Positions 8,978 to 18,023 are shown, counted from the stretch's first letter. The stretch is 64,000 nt of DNA from Paraburkholderia monticola (GCF_001580545.1 NZ_LRBG01000002.1:124001-188000), one strand, 5' to 3'. Notes: generated by a model not told the origin, from the letters alone. Translations and numbers: made by a program.

Positions 8978-9053
8978 TGGTAGGCCGTACGGGATTCGAA
9001 CCTGTGACCAACGGATTAAAAGTCCGCTGCTCTACCAGCTGAGCTAACGACCC
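8978..9053 (-). tRNA. tRNA-Lys (anticodon TTT)
   Basis: The minus strand reads a full 76-nt cloverleaf starting GGGTCGTTAGCTCAGC, with anticodon loop CTTTTAA, T arm ACAGG TTCGAAT CCCGT, and an encoded CCA end. All four stems pair, with G-T pairs in the acceptor. It lies downstream of cpoB and is separated from it by a terminator. Confidence 0.97.
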
Positions 9054-9120
9054 AAAAGAGAAGCGAGATTATATAAGCGCACCCACGGCCTGTCAACTCG
9101 ACGAGGCCCGCTGCCCAAAA

Positions 9121-9152
9121 TGAAAAGCCCGGGCATCGCTACCCGGGCTTTC
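9121..9152 (-). terminator. Terminator at the end of the tol-pal-cpoB operon
   Basis: A 10-bp perfect stem (AAAGCCCGGG / CCCGGGCTTT, 8-nt loop), followed on the minus strand by a short T run (CTTTTCA). It lies about 90 nt after the cpoB stop. Confidence 0.75.
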
Positions 9153-9237
9153 CAGCGAGAGGCGCGCGTGGCTATGACTTCGGACACTGCGCGTTACTGC
9201 CAACTACATCAAAGCGTGATCCATCTACCGCCTGGCG

Positions 9238-9987
9238 CTACTTGATCTGCGACAGCTTGCTCTGCGCCGACTGCGCGACATCCGAGCCGGCGTATTGCGC
9301 GACGATCTGCTCGAGCGTCTTTTTCGCCGCAGCCTTCTGGCCTTGTTCGAGCTGATTGTTCGCAATCGCGAGCAACGCTTCCGGTGCGCGCGGATGCTGC
9401 GGGTACTTGGCCACGATGCCTTGCCAGATCGCCGTCGAGCCCTTGTAGTCGCGCAATGCATACAGCGCGTTGCCTAGCCAGTACTGCGCGGTCGGCTGAT
9501 AGGGGCTGTTCGGATATTTGGAGATGAAGCTGCGGAACGAGGCCGCCGCGGTCTTGAAGTCGCCGCTGCGGAATTGCTGTGAAGCCGCGTTGAACGCATC
9601 GGTTTCACCCGGCTGCACGTCGCCCTGGACGCCGTCCACCGTCTGCTGCTGCGGCTCGAATTTCTTCAGGCGCGTGTCGAGATCGGTGTAGTAGTCCTTC
9701 TGCTGCTTTTGCAGCGTCGTGAGCTGGTTCGCCATGTCCTCGTTCTGTCCGCGCAGCGTCGCGACCTGCTGGTTGAGCTGGTCGAGACGATTGGACTGGT
9801 CGAGGATCGTGCGCTGCGCCGCCGACAGCTGACTCGACAGACTATCGGTCTTCGAGCGCAGATCGAGAATGGCCTGGCGGGCCTGATCGTCGTCGAACAT
9901 GCCCGCATGGGCGGGCACGGCCGCGAGGGCCGTGCCTGCGACGCAGGCCGCTGCGGCAAACCGCAGCCAGGAGAAACGATGCGTCAT
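9238..9987 (-). CDS. cpoB: Cell division coordinator CpoB (YbgF), periplasmic TPR protein
   Basis: CpoB links Tol-Pal to PBP1B activity during septal peptidoglycan synthesis and envelope constriction. The product has a signal peptide (cleavage after VPAHA), a Gln-rich trimeric coiled coil around residues 45-105, and a C-terminal TPR domain with repeats such as FNAASQQFRSGDFKTAAASF, YWLGNALYALRDY and ALLAIANNQLEQGQK. Length (249 residues) fits the family. Three starts compete (GTG 9999, ATG 9996, ATG 9987). AGG 11 nt upstream slightly favours 9987. It is the last gene of the tol operon, about 20 bp after pal. Confidence 0.94.
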   Translation of the reverse strand: MTHRFSWLRFAAAACVAGTALAAVPAHAGMFDDDQARQAILDLRSKTDSLSSQLSAAQRTILDQSNRLDQLNQQVATLRGQNEDMANQLTTLQKQQKDYYTDLDTRLKKFEPQQQTVDGVQGDVQPGETDAFNAASQQFRSGDFKTAAASFRSFISKYPNSPYQPTAQYWLGNALYALRDYKGSTAIWQGIVAKYPQHPRAPEALLAIANNQLEQGQKAAAKKTLEQIVAQYAGSDVAQSAQSKLSQIK

Positions 9988-10007
9988 ACGGCTCATCACC
10001 TGTTGAC

Positions 10008-10514
10008 TTACTGTTGATACACGAGGTCAGCGCGGCGGTTCTGTGCCCACGACGCTTCGTCATGACCCGTTGCCAGCGGCTTTTCCTTGCCGAGGCTCAC
10101 GGCTTCCATTTGCGAATCCGACACGCCCATCAGCGACAGCGAACGACGCACCGCTTCAGCACGCTTCTGGCCGAGTGCCAGGTTGTATTCGCTGGTGCCG
10201 CGCTCGTCGGTGTTGCCTTGAATCAGCACGTGACGCTGCGGGTGGCTCTTCAGATATTGCGCGTGTTGTTGCAGCAGCGGTTGGTAGTCGTCCTTGACCG
10301 AGTAGCTGTCGAAGTCGAAGTAGATGCTGCGCTTCGCGAGCGGGCTGTTCGGATCGTTCAGCGGGTCGACGTTGACCGTCGCGACGTCGTTCGGGTTCGG
10401 TTGAGCGCCGCCAGCGCCCTTGTTGGCATTTTCGTCGAGCTTGACGCCCGAGTGACATGCGGCCAATGCACCGACCATCACGACGGCGAATGCGAAACGA
10501 AGTTTGGACATCAT
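10008..10514 (-). CDS. pal: Peptidoglycan-associated lipoprotein Pal
   Basis: Pal is an outer-membrane lipoprotein that binds meso-DAP in peptidoglycan and TolB, and gathers at the septum during division. The 168-residue product has a lipobox LAAC with Cys20, an Ala/Pro/Asn-rich linker, and an OmpA-like domain (RSIYFDFDSYSVKDDY, then LIQGNTDERGTSEYN and LGQKRAEAVRR), containing the DAP-contacting Asp and Arg pattern of the family. AAGGAG lies 9 nt before the ATG at 10514. It sits between tolB and cpoB. Confidence 0.97.
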   Translation of the reverse strand: MMSKLRFAFAVVMVGALAACHSGVKLDENANKGAGGAQPNPNDVATVNVDPLNDPNSPLAKRSIYFDFDSYSVKDDYQPLLQQHAQYLKSHPQRHVLIQGNTDERGTSEYNLALGQKRAEAVRRSLSLMGVSDSQMEAVSLGKEKPLATGHDEASWAQNRRADLVYQQ

Positions 10515-10546
10515 TTGATTACTCTCCTTGTGTTATTGCATCAACG

Positions 10547-11839
10547 TTATTGCATAAACGGGCCCCAGGACGGCTCGCGTACGCTGCCACCCTGAACGGA
10601 CAGGACCTGCCGAGTGCGACCGTCGGTCGATACTGCGGCCAACACGCCACGGCCGTTCACCTGAGTGGCGTAAAGAATGTACTGACCGTTCGCCGCGAAG
10701 CTCGGCGATTCGTCATGTGTCGTGTCCGTCAGGCCCGTGGCCGTTCCGCCTTGCAGGTCCTGGATGTACAGCTTGAATGCACCACCGACGCGCGAGATAT
10801 AGGCAAGCTCCTTGCCGTCAGGACTCACACGGGGGCTGGTGTTGTAGCTGCCCGTAAACGTGACGCGTTGCGCGTTGCCCGCGCTTTCGCCTTGCGCCGG
10901 CATCTTGTAGATCTGCGGTGCGCCGCCGCGGTCGCTCGTGAAATAGATCCACTGACCGTCGGGAGAGTAGGTCGGCTCGGTGTCGATCGAGCTGCCCTGC
11001 GTGAGACGACGCAGGCCGCTGCCGTCCGAGTTGACCGCGAAAATCTGCGTATTGCCGGTGCGCGACAGCGCGACGGCGAGCGTGCGGCCATCCGGCGACC
11101 AGGCCGGCGCGCTGTTGTTGCCCTTCTGATCCGACACGACGGTGCGACGGCCCGTGGGCAGATCGTGGATATAGACGATCGGCTTCTTCTTCTCGAACGA
11201 CACGTACGCGACCTTGGTGCCGTCAGGCGACCATGCCGGCGAGATGATCGGCTCGGGGCTCGACAGCGCGATGTGTGCGTCCTGACCGTCCGAATCAGAG
11301 ATCTGCAACTGATAGCGGTTGCCGGACTTGATCACGTACGACAGGCGCGTCGCGAACACGCCGCGATCGCCCATCAGTTTCGCGTAAATGTAGTCCGCCA
11401 CCTTGTGCGCGCTCATGCGCAGGCCGCTTTCCGGGCTCACCAGCACGAGGCCGCCGAGGCTTTCGCCCTTGACCGTGTCGTACAGCTTGAAGCGCACTTC
11501 GTACTGGCCGCTCGGCAGACGGTTCACGCTGCCCGCGACGAATGCATTGGCGCCCTTGGCCTTCCATGCGCCGAGGTCGACGGAATCGGTCTCGGCCACC
11601 GGCGTCGAGCCTGCGTCGATATTGGTGAATTTGCCGCTGCGCTGCAGGTCCTCACGCACGATCCTGCTGACTTGCTGCGGGGAGTTCGCTTCGTTGGCGA
11701 AATTCGCCGTTGCGATCGGAAACTGGGTGGATCCGACGCCCGTCACGAGGACGTTGAGTTGTGCGTTGGCGGCGCCGCCGACGGCGATCAGGCACGATGC
11801 CACGAGTGTTCGCAGGCCTAGCTTGGTCATCAAACTCAT
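10547..11839 (-). CDS. tolB: Tol-Pal system beta-propeller protein TolB
   Basis: TolB is the periplasmic propeller that alternates between Pal and TolA and transmits the energised state of TolQRA. The 430-residue product has a signal peptide cleaved near GGAANA, an N-terminal alpha/beta domain, and repeated WSPDG/YSPDG/VSPDG blades ([63 protein letters not shown]). The start at ATG 11839 gives the canonical signal sequence; GAGG is 12 nt upstream. The frame is open to a TTG at 11872, and ATG 11830 is also possible. A strong stem-loop separates it from tolA. Confidence 0.97.
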   Translation of the reverse strand: MSLMTKLGLRTLVASCLIAVGGAANAQLNVLVTGVGSTQFPIATANFANEANSPQQVSRIVREDLQRSGKFTNIDAGSTPVAETDSVDLGAWKAKGANAFVAGSVNRLPSGQYEVRFKLYDTVKGESLGGLVLVSPESGLRMSAHKVADYIYAKLMGDRGVFATRLSYVIKSGNRYQLQISDSDGQDAHIALSSPEPIISPAWSPDGTKVAYVSFEKKKPIVYIHDLPTGRRTVVSDQKGNNSAPAWSPDGRTLAVALSRTGNTQIFAVNSDGSGLRRLTQGSSIDTEPTYSPDGQWIYFTSDRGGAPQIYKMPAQGESAGNAQRVTFTGSYNTSPRVSPDGKELAYISRVGGAFKLYIQDLQGGTATGLTDTTHDESPSFAANGQYILYATQVNGRGVLAAVSTDGRTRQVLSVQGGSVREPSWGPFMQ

Positions 11840-11921
11840 GCTGTATGGGTTCCTCAAAACGGTTTTACTCAATACTCAAAGACAGCAGACAGACCGGAAA
11901 ACGGCTATTTCGTTCCCACGG

Positions 11922-11949
11922 AACGCCGCGCTGGGTGGGGCGCGGCGTT
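11922..11949 (-). promoter_or_regulatory. Strong stem-loop between tolA and tolB
   Basis: AACGCCGCGC and GCGCGGCGTT pair perfectly over 10 bp around an 8-nt loop in the 136-nt tolA-tolB gap. There is no T run on either side, so this is not a standard terminator. It could protect the upstream message end or lower read-through to tolB-pal-cpoB. Confidence 0.5.
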
Positions 11950-11975
11950 GGTCGTTAGTCAGTTGTCAGCTGCAA

Positions 11976-13007
11976 TCATGCGGCCGGACGCAACGTGATA
12001 GTGAAGGATTCTGGTGTCTTTCCATTGACGTCCCGTGGCATCGGATCGGAGGCCTTAACCGCCCGCAACGCGGCGGCATCCCACGCGGAGTTGCCGCTGC
12101 TGCGAATAATGTTTGCGCTCAGCTGATTACCGTCCGGTGAACATCGCACGGCGATCACGGTTTCGAGACCTTCCGTTTCGCCGCCCCAGGTCACATGCTG
12201 GAGCACCAGCCGGCGTACCTTGTCCGCGTAACCAGGCGATGCCGCCGTGCCGCCCGAGCCGCTACCCGTTCCGCTCTTGCCCAGTCCGTTGCTGCTGGTA
12301 CTGCTGCCGCCCACGCCGCCCGCGACGCCCTGCATCTGCGCCAGCCGCGCGCGACGATCGGCGTCGAGCTGCTTCTTCGCCTGCGCGGCCGCATCGGCTT
12401 GCGCCTTGGCCTTCGCCGCTTTCTCGGCGTCAGCCTTCTTCTGAGCATCCGCCTGAGCCTGCTTCTGCTCCTGCTGTTCTTTCAGCTGCTGCTGCTTCTG
12501 CTGCTCGGCGAGTTGCTGTTGCTTGAGCTTCTCGGCCTGCTGCTGTTGCTGCTGTTGCTGCTGCTGCTTGAGCTTCGCGGCTTTCTGTGCGGCGAGCTGG
12601 GCCGCCTGGTCGGCCGCCAGCTGCTGCTGACGTTTCAGTTCCGCGTCCTGCTGCTCTTTCAGTTTCTGCTGGCGCTGCTGTTCGGCCAGTTGCGCGGCGC
12701 GAGCCGCTTCCTGTTGCTGGCGCTTCTTTTCCTGCAGCGCGATGTCGGCCTGCTCGTCGCGCACGGGCGGGGCAGGGACGACCGGCGCGGGCACGGGCGG
12801 CGGCGGAACCGGACGCGGGATCGCCGAGTCCGGCACCTCGGTCCACAGTTCCGCCTGCTCGCCCTCGGGCGTGCTGTTCTGCCACTGGATGCCGTGATAC
12901 AGGAAGAATCCGAGCAGCGCATGCATCACCAGCGCGAACAGAAAAGCTCGCCCGGTGCCGCGTTCACGCGGTGGCTGAAGCGGATAATCGGAGTTCTTGC
13001 GGATCAT
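11976..13007 (-). CDS. tolA: Cell envelope integrity protein TolA
   Basis: TolA spans the periplasm and transfers proton-motive energy from TolQR to TolB-Pal. The 343-residue product has one N-terminal membrane anchor (about 20-40), a Pro-rich segment (64-82), a long Gln/Ala/Lys helical domain (about 84-225) with an uninterrupted run of ten Gln at 148-157, a Gly/Ser hinge (about 228-258), and a C-terminal TonB/TolA-type domain (YADKVRRLVLQHVTWGG, then NIIRSSGNSAWDAAALRAVK). The start overlaps the tolR stop by 4 nt (ATGA), indicating translational coupling. Confidence 0.96.
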   Translation of the reverse strand: MIRKNSDYPLQPPRERGTGRAFLFALVMHALLGFFLYHGIQWQNSTPEGEQAELWTEVPDSAIPRPVPPPPVPAPVVPAPPVRDEQADIALQEKKRQQQEAARAAQLAEQQRQQKLKEQQDAELKRQQQLAADQAAQLAAQKAAKLKQQQQQQQQQQAEKLKQQQLAEQQKQQQLKEQQEQKQAQADAQKKADAEKAAKAKAQADAAAQAKKQLDADRRARLAQMQGVAGGVGGSSTSSNGLGKSGTGSGSGGTAASPGYADKVRRLVLQHVTWGGETEGLETVIAVRCSPDGNQLSANIIRSSGNSAWDAAALRAVKASDPMPRDVNGKTPESFTITLRPAA

Positions 13008-13450
13008 TGCGATTTGACGAGCAATCCAACGCGCTTGACGCCCTGAGCCTTCAGCTGGGACATCACGTTCATCACGACTTCATACTTCACGGTTTTGTCC
13101 GCGGCGATCACAACGGGCTGATCGGGGTGCGATTGTGCCCGATCGGCGATGAAACCGTTGAGGCCAGCCTTCGTCATGTCTTCCTGCTGCTGGGTGCCGG
13201 AGTCGTCCTTGTACTTGACGCTCATGTTGCCGTCGGCGCGGATGTTGACGATCACGGGCGGGGTCTGCTGCTGGGGCGCGGCGCCGCCGACGGTCGGCAG
13301 ATTGACGATCGACGGCGCGACGAGCGGCGCCGTGACCATGAAGATCACGAGCAGCACGAGCATCACGTCGATGTACGGCACGACGTTGATGTCGGCCATC
13401 GCGCGCCGCTGACGCGAGCCGCGCATGCTGGAGGAGCGGGAGCCTGCCAT
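13004..13450 (-). CDS. tolR: Tol-Pal system protein TolR
   Basis: TolR is an ExbD-type subunit of the TolQR proton channel. The 148-residue product has one membrane helix (about residues 25-48) preceded by DINVVPYIDVMLVLLVIFMV, whose aspartate (in YIDVML) is the expected proton-carrying residue, and a periplasmic domain (VIVNIRADGN, VVIAADKTVKYEVVMNVMSQ). It lies 10 bp after tolQ and overlaps tolA by 4 nt. Confidence 0.97.
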   Translation of the reverse strand: MAGSRSSSMRGSRQRRAMADINVVPYIDVMLVLLVIFMVTAPLVAPSIVNLPTVGGAAPQQQTPPVIVNIRADGNMSVKYKDDSGTQQQEDMTKAGLNGFIADRAQSHPDQPVVIAADKTVKYEVVMNVMSQLKAQGVKRVGLLVKSQ

Positions 13451-13460
13451 CGTGGCCTCC

Positions 13461-14138
13461 TTACTGTGCCTGGCGCTGCAGGATGTTCGAGAACTCTTCG
13501 ATGAAGGTTTCGAAACGGATCGCCAGGCGGTCGATGTCGTGCGCGTAGCGGTTGTAGGCGACCACGGCCGGAATCGCGGCGAACAGGCCGATCGCGGTGG
13601 CGGTCAGCGCCTCGGCGATGCCAGGAGCTACGTTCGCGAGCGTGGCCTGCTGAACGTTGGCGAGGCCGCGGAACGCATTCATGATCCCCCACACCGTGCC
13701 GAACAGACCGATATACGGGCTGACCGAGCCGACCGACGCGAGGAACGCGAGGTTCGCTTCGAGCACGTCCATTTCGCGCTGGAATGCGGCGCGCATCGCG
13801 CGTCGCGCCCCGTCGAGAATCGCGCCGGAATCGTTCAGGCGCTTCTCTTTGCCTTTCAGGAATTCGCGCATGCCGGACTCGAAAATCCGCTCGAGCGCGC
13901 CGATCGTGTGGCGGTTGTTCGCGGCGCTCTGATACAGCGCCTGCAGGTCGCCGCCCGACCAGAAATCGCGCTCGAAGCGTTCAGTTTGCGCGCGCGCCCG
14001 GCGAATCGCAAACCACTTGCGGAAGATGAAAGTCCAGGAAAGCAGCGACAGCAACAGCAGCAGAGCCATGACGGCCTGGGCCAGCAGGCTCGCATTGAGT
14101 ACGAGTGAAACGATCGACAGATCTTGTGTAGTGTTCAT
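13461..14138 (-). CDS. tolQ: Tol-Pal system protein TolQ
   Basis: TolQ is the MotA/ExbB-type pentameric channel subunit that surrounds TolR. The 225-residue product has a first helix at about 14-40, a cytoplasmic loop, and two C-terminal helices containing ASVGSVSPYIGLFGTVWGIM and PGIAEALTATAIGLFAAIPA, the conserved TolQ/ExbB signature around the channel threonines. It is first in the tightly packed tolQRA group. 187 bp separate it from ybgC. Confidence 0.97.
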   Translation of the reverse strand: MNTTQDLSIVSLVLNASLLAQAVMALLLLLSLLSWTFIFRKWFAIRRARAQTERFERDFWSGGDLQALYQSAANNRHTIGALERIFESGMREFLKGKEKRLNDSGAILDGARRAMRAAFQREMDVLEANLAFLASVGSVSPYIGLFGTVWGIMNAFRGLANVQQATLANVAPGIAEALTATAIGLFAAIPAVVAYNRYAHDIDRLAIRFETFIEEFSNILQRQAQ

Positions 14139-14325
14139 AAAGGTTCGTTTTAACGTCCCGGGAAGGGGGCGTCCGGCTGCAAGGCCGCTTCAAGCTTGCC
14201 GTGGGCAATACGGAAGCTTCGGCGATTTCGAAGCCGAACCATGCTTTGTGTTTCCTGACCGGTATGAGTTCACTGGCCACTTAACAACGAGGCGCAGGCA
14301 TCGTTCGTTGACATGTCGCCGCTGC

Positions 14326-14781
14326 TCAATCCTCGTGCTGGCTCACGCCCGGCCCGCCACGCAGGGCGGCGAGGACCGACGCCGGAATCGCTGCCGGTCG
14401 CAGCGTCAAGCGGTCTACGCAGCCAACCCGGACCGAGCCGGTAGCAAGCAACGTGCCTTCGCGCCACGCTTCCTGCACGAAATCGACCGAAGCTCGGCCA
14501 AGACGCTCGATCCGGCTGACAATTTCCACGATATCGTCGAGCCGGGCCGGGGCCCGATAGTCGACCGCGGTACTTCGCACGATGAAAATCGCGTCGCTTT
14601 CTTCCGCGAGCCGATGCTGGTCGACACCGCACGCGCGCAGCCATTCGGTGCGCGCGCGTTCGAAAAATTTCAGGTAGTTGGCGTAAAACACGATGCCGCC
14701 GGCGTCGGTATCTTCGTAGTACACGCGGATGGGCCACGTGTAGCCGATTTCCGTGCCGGGCTGGCTGGTCGACATATTCAT
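14326..14781 (-). CDS. ybgC: Tol-Pal-associated acyl-CoA thioesterase YbgC
   Basis: YbgC is a hotdog-fold acyl-CoA thioesterase encoded with tol-pal. The 151-residue protein carries the family core YYEDTDAGGIVFYANYLKFF with the catalytic aspartate, ERARTEWLRACG, and later ARLDDIVEIVSRIERLGRAS. Several starts exist. The ATG at 14781 gives MNMSTSQPGTEIGYTWPIRV, typical for the family; 14775 is an alternative, and neither has a good ribosome-binding site. It is upstream of tolQ on the same strand but with a 187-bp gap, so it may not be strictly co-transcribed. Confidence 0.93.
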   Translation of the reverse strand: MNMSTSQPGTEIGYTWPIRVYYEDTDAGGIVFYANYLKFFERARTEWLRACGVDQHRLAEESDAIFIVRSTAVDYRAPARLDDIVEIVSRIERLGRASVDFVQEAWREGTLLATGSVRVGCVDRLTLRPAAIPASVLAALRGGPGVSQHED

Positions 14782-14948
14782 GCGGCGCATTCTACCGGAA
14801 CGCACACCCTGGGGTCTGTTTCAAAGTGTGCGGCCCGTGCGGCGGGCGTCGGCGGTGATTGTGGCCGGCTTTGCCGGCCGCGCCGGGACCGTGAGCAGCA
14901 GGATCCCGTTTGCCGCGCGAACCAGCCGTGAATGACAATGGCGAGGCG

Positions 14949-14987
14949 GATTGCCGCACCGGCGGGCGTTCCCGCCCGCCCGCAATC
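14949..14987 (-). terminator. GC-rich stem-loop at the end of the SDR gene
   Basis: GATTGC...GGCGGGCG and CGCCCGCC...GCAATC form an extended, slightly imperfect stem that abuts the stop codon at 14988-14990. No T run follows, so intrinsic termination is doubtful. A second hairpin (GGCCGGC TTT GCCGGCC, 14863-14879) lies between it and ybgC. Confidence 0.4.
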
Positions 14988-15734
14988 TCAGCCGCGATGC
15001 ACGGACAGGCCGGCGAACGACTGCGCGACCGGCATCAGCTCGATCGTGTTGATGTTGACGTGGGCCGGGCGCGTGGCAATCCAGTAGATCGAATCGGCGA
15101 TGTCTTCGGCGGTCAGCGGCTGCACGTTTTCGTAGACCTTGGCGGCCTTGTCGTCGTCGCCGCGATAGCGCACGTTCGAGAATTCGGTGCCGCCGCACAG
15201 ACCAGGCTCGATGTCGGTCACGCGCAGCGCGGTGCCGGCGAGGTCGGCGCGCAGGTTCAGGCTGAACTGGCGCACGAACGCCTTGGTCGCGCCATACACG
15301 TTGCCGCCCGCATACGGCCAGCGGCCGGCCACCGAGCCCAGATTGAAGACATGCCCGCGATTGCGCTCGACCATGCCGGGCAACAGCGCATGCGTGACCT
15401 GCACGAGCCCGGTGCAATTGGTCTCGATCATGGTGTTCCATTCGTCGAGGCTCGCCTTCTGCGCCGGCTCGGTGCCGAGCGCAAGGCCGGCGTTGTTGAC
15501 GAGCACGTCGATCGCGGCGAACTCGGCCGGCAGCGAGGCCGGCACGGCTTCGACGGCGGCGCGGTCGCGCACGTCGAGCTCGTACGGCAGCAGCGCGTCG
15601 CCGAGCTCGTCGGCGAGTGCCTGCAGGCGGTCCTTGCGGCGAGCGGTGGCGACGACACGATGGCCACCCTTGACAAATGCGCGGGCGATGGCGGCGCCGA
15701 AGCCGGCCGACGCTCCAGTGACAAACACGATCAT
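14988..15734 (-). CDS. SDR family NADP-dependent 3-hydroxy acid dehydrogenase (YdfG-like)
   Basis: This classical short-chain dehydrogenase resembles YdfG, which oxidises L-allo-threonine, serine and 3-hydroxy acids. The 248-residue product has the nucleotide-binding TGASAGFG (6-13), basic ATARRKDRL favouring NADP, NNAG (80-83), and the catalytic set Ser134, Tyr147 and Lys151 (YGATK). The C-terminal part (DIEPGLCGGTEFSNVRYRGD) matches the YdfG subgroup. The ATG at 15734 is clear. The frame remains open far upstream only because it runs antisense to glyA and nrdR. Confidence 0.9.
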   Translation of the reverse strand: MIVFVTGASAGFGAAIARAFVKGGHRVVATARRKDRLQALADELGDALLPYELDVRDRAAVEAVPASLPAEFAAIDVLVNNAGLALGTEPAQKASLDEWNTMIETNCTGLVQVTHALLPGMVERNRGHVFNLGSVAGRWPYAGGNVYGATKAFVRQFSLNLRADLAGTALRVTDIEPGLCGGTEFSNVRYRGDDDKAAKVYENVQPLTAEDIADSIYWIATRPAHVNINTIELMPVAQSFAGLSVHRG

Positions 15735-15987
15735 TGCAGTTCCCTGGTCGGTAAAAAACAAAGGCCCCAAGCCTACTTCCATTGCGGCGCTGCGGCAAGG
15801 ATGCACGAGCCGGATCGGCGAGCGTCGCGGCGGGGCGCAACGGGTGCGCGGCGCGCCCGGCGCACTTTCGGCGAAGGGTTGCGCGGCGCACCCGTCGATC
15901 CGGCTGGATGCCCCGCCAGCGGCCGTCCGAGCGCCGGCAAGCTGGTTGCCTATTCGGGCCTCTTCCAATACACTAACGCGCTCGACC
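15735..15987. other. Intergenic region between the SDR gene and the glyA leader
   Basis: No convincing gene is present. It contains an inverted repeat with arms CGGGTGCGC (15841-15849) and GCGCACCCG (15886-15894) enclosing GC-rich sequence. Open frames here are shadows. The SDR promoter must lie in its left part and the glyA promoter in its right part (AT-richer sequence near 15955-15975). Confidence 0.6.
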
Positions 15988-16103
15988 CTGCGTGACTGGC
16001 GATAGAACCGAGTCGTCCGACTCAGCCGATTCAACCAATCGGGTTCAAGGTGGAACAACCCACCGTGAAGCGCAGGGTGCCGTTTTGCCGTTCGCCTGGG
16101 CAG
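15988..16103 (+). ncRNA. ZTP/ZMP riboswitch (pfl motif) in the glyA leader
   Basis: The stretch contains both conserved halves of the ZTP aptamer in the right order: GCGTGACTGGCG at 15990-16001, then GGAACAACCCACCGTGAAGC in the centre and TGCCGTTCGCCTGGGCA at its 3' end (about 16086-16102). Members of this family bind the purine-synthesis intermediates ZMP and ZTP and switch on one-carbon genes, glyA among them, when 10-formyl-THF is limiting. It starts about 300 nt before the glyA ATG. The 180 nt between aptamer and gene would hold the expression platform. Confidence 0.9.
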
Positions 16104-16286
16104 CCGTGAACCGTGCGCTTCGATCTGCGCTAACGGTGGCTGGCCTGCCTCGCGTGTTCGGCGTCTCTCCACTCGCGACGTCACGGCAGGCCTCGCCGCC
16201 GGCAGCGCTGCGTACCCCGCTGTGTACCTTCTACGCAGGATTCGGCGCGCGATCCGGTCAACCTGAAAACACTCAACGGAACCCGT

Positions 16287-17534
16287 ATGTTTGACAGAGC
16301 CCAAAGCACCATCGCCAACGTCGATCCTGAACTCTGGAAGGTCATCGAGCAGGAAAACCGCCGTCAGGAAGAGCACATCGAACTGATCGCGTCGGAAAAC
16401 TACACGAGCCCGGCCGTGATGGCCGCGCAAGGCTCGCAACTCACGAACAAGTACGCCGAAGGGTATCCGGGCAAGCGCTACTACGGCGGCTGCGAATACG
16501 TCGACGTCGCCGAGCAGCTGGCGATCGATCGCGTGAAGCAACTGTTCGGCGCCGAAGCCGCGAACGTGCAGCCGAACTCGGGCTCGCAGGCGAACCAGGG
16601 CGTGTTCTTCGCGATGCTCAAGCCGGGCGACACGATCATGGGCATGAGCCTCGCGCACGGCGGTCACCTCACGCACGGCTCGCCGGTCAACATGTCGGGC
16701 AAGTGGTTCAACGTGGTCAGCTACGGCCTGAACGAAGCCGAAGACATCGACTACGACGCGGCTGAAAAGCTTGCGCAGGAACACAAGCCGAAGCTGATCG
16801 TGGCGGGCGCATCCGCGTTTGCGCTGCGCATCGATTTCGAACGCATGTCGAAGATCGCGAAGTCGGTTGGCGCCTACTTCATGGTCGACATGGCGCACTA
16901 CGCCGGTCTCGTCGCCGCGGGCGTTTATCCGAACCCGGTGCCGCACGCCGATTTCGTCACCACCACCACGCACAAGAGCCTGCGCGGCCCGCGCGGCGGC
17001 GTGATCCTGATGAAGGCCGAGTTCGAGAAGCCGATCAACTCGGCGATTTTCCCGGGCATCCAGGGCGGTCCGCTGATGCACGTGATCGCCGCGAAGGCCG
17101 TCGCGTTCAAGGAAGCGCTGTCGCCGGAATTCAAGGTGTATCAGCAGCAGGTCGTCGAGAACGCGCGCGTGCTCGCTGAAACGCTGGTCAAGCGCGGTCT
17201 GCGCATCGTGTCGGGCCGCACCGAAAGCCACGTGATGCTGGTCGACCTGCGCGCGAAGAAAATCACCGGCAAGGCTGCGGAAGCGGCACTCGGCGCGGCG
17301 CACATCACGGTCAACAAGAACGCGATCCCGAACGATCCGGAAAAGCCGTTCGTGACCTCGGGCATCCGCCTCGGTTCGCCGGCCATGACCACGCGCGGCT
17401 TCGGCGTGAAGGAAGCCGAGCAGGTCGGCAACCTGATCGCCGACGTGCTGGACAACCCGGAAGACGCCGCGACGATCGAGCGCGTGAAGGCTCAGGTCGC
17501 CGAGCTGACCCAGCGCTTCCCGGTCTACGGCTAA
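16287..17534 (+). CDS. glyA: Serine hydroxymethyltransferase
   Basis: GlyA is a PLP enzyme that converts serine and THF to glycine and 5,10-methylene-THF, the main one-carbon source. The 415-residue product has [13 protein letters not shown], the substrate loop [25 protein letters not shown], and the PLP lysine Lys230 in [18 protein letters not shown] riboswitch sits in its leader, so expression should rise when formyl-THF is short. nrdR follows 6 bp later. Confidence 0.98.
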   Translation: MFDRAQSTIANVDPELWKVIEQENRRQEEHIELIASENYTSPAVMAAQGSQLTNKYAEGYPGKRYYGGCEYVDVAEQLAIDRVKQLFGAEAANVQPNSGSQANQGVFFAMLKPGDTIMGMSLAHGGHLTHGSPVNMSGKWFNVVSYGLNEAEDIDYDAAEKLAQEHKPKLIVAGASAFALRIDFERMSKIAKSVGAYFMVDMAHYAGLVAAGVYPNPVPHADFVTTTTHKSLRGPRGGVILMKAEFEKPINSAIFPGIQGGPLMHVIAAKAVAFKEALSPEFKVYQQQVVENARVLAETLVKRGLRIVSGRTESHVMLVDLRAKKITGKAAEAALGAAHITVNKNAIPNDPEKPFVTSGIRLGSPAMTTRGFGVKEAEQVGNLIADVLDNPEDAATIERVKAQVAELTQRFPVYG

Positions 17535-17540
17535 GCCACC

Positions 17541-18023
17541 ATGCATTGCCCCTTCTGCCGCCACGCCGATACGCAGGTCGTCGACTCGCGCGTATCCGAA
17601 GACGGCGCGACGATTCGCCGGCGCCGCCGCTGCCCGGCCTGCGACAAGCGTTTCACGACGTATGAGCGGGTCGAGCTGGCGTTGCCGTCGGTCGTCAAGA
17701 AGGATGGCACGCGCACGGAGTTCGATCGCCGCAAGATCGTCGCGAGCATGCAACTGGCGCTGCGCAAGCGCCCGGTTGCGGTGGACGAGATCGAGGCGGC
17801 GGTCGCCCGCATCGAGTATCAGCTGCTTGGCAGCGGCGAGCGCGAAGTGCGTAGCGAGCGTCTCGGCGAACTCGTGATGAACGAGTTGCGCGCGCTCGAC
17901 ACGATCGCCTACGTCCGTTTCGCTTCCGTATACCGGCGCTTCGAAGACGTCTCCGAATTCGAGGATGTGATCGAGGAATTCCGCCGCGCCTCTTCGCCGC
18001 CCAAGCCTTCCCGCAAGCGTTAA
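17541..18023 (+). CDS. nrdR: Transcriptional repressor NrdR
   Basis: NrdR represses ribonucleotide reductase genes by sensing ATP/dATP through an ATP-cone. The 160-residue product has the zinc ribbon Cys3/Cys6/Cys31/Cys34, with an Arg-rich DNA-contacting stretch between ([10 protein letters not shown]), then the ATP-cone ([20 protein letters not shown]). Six bases separate it from the glyA stop, so the two are surely co-transcribed, a common pairing in beta- and gammaproteobacteria. Confidence 0.97.
   Translation: MHCPFCRHADTQVVDSRVSEDGATIRRRRRCPACDKRFTTYERVELALPSVVKKDGTRTEFDRRKIVASMQLALRKRPVAVDEIEAAVARIEYQLLGSGEREVRSERLGELVMNELRALDTIAYVRFASVYRRFEDVSEFEDVIEEFRRASSPPKPSRKR

Noticed and set aside
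12470..12760. Repeated CTG/TTG trinucleotides resembling a satellite or CRISPR-like array
   Set aside because: They are Gln codons of TolA read from the other strand, with no spacer structure. No CRISPR array was seen anywhere in the window.
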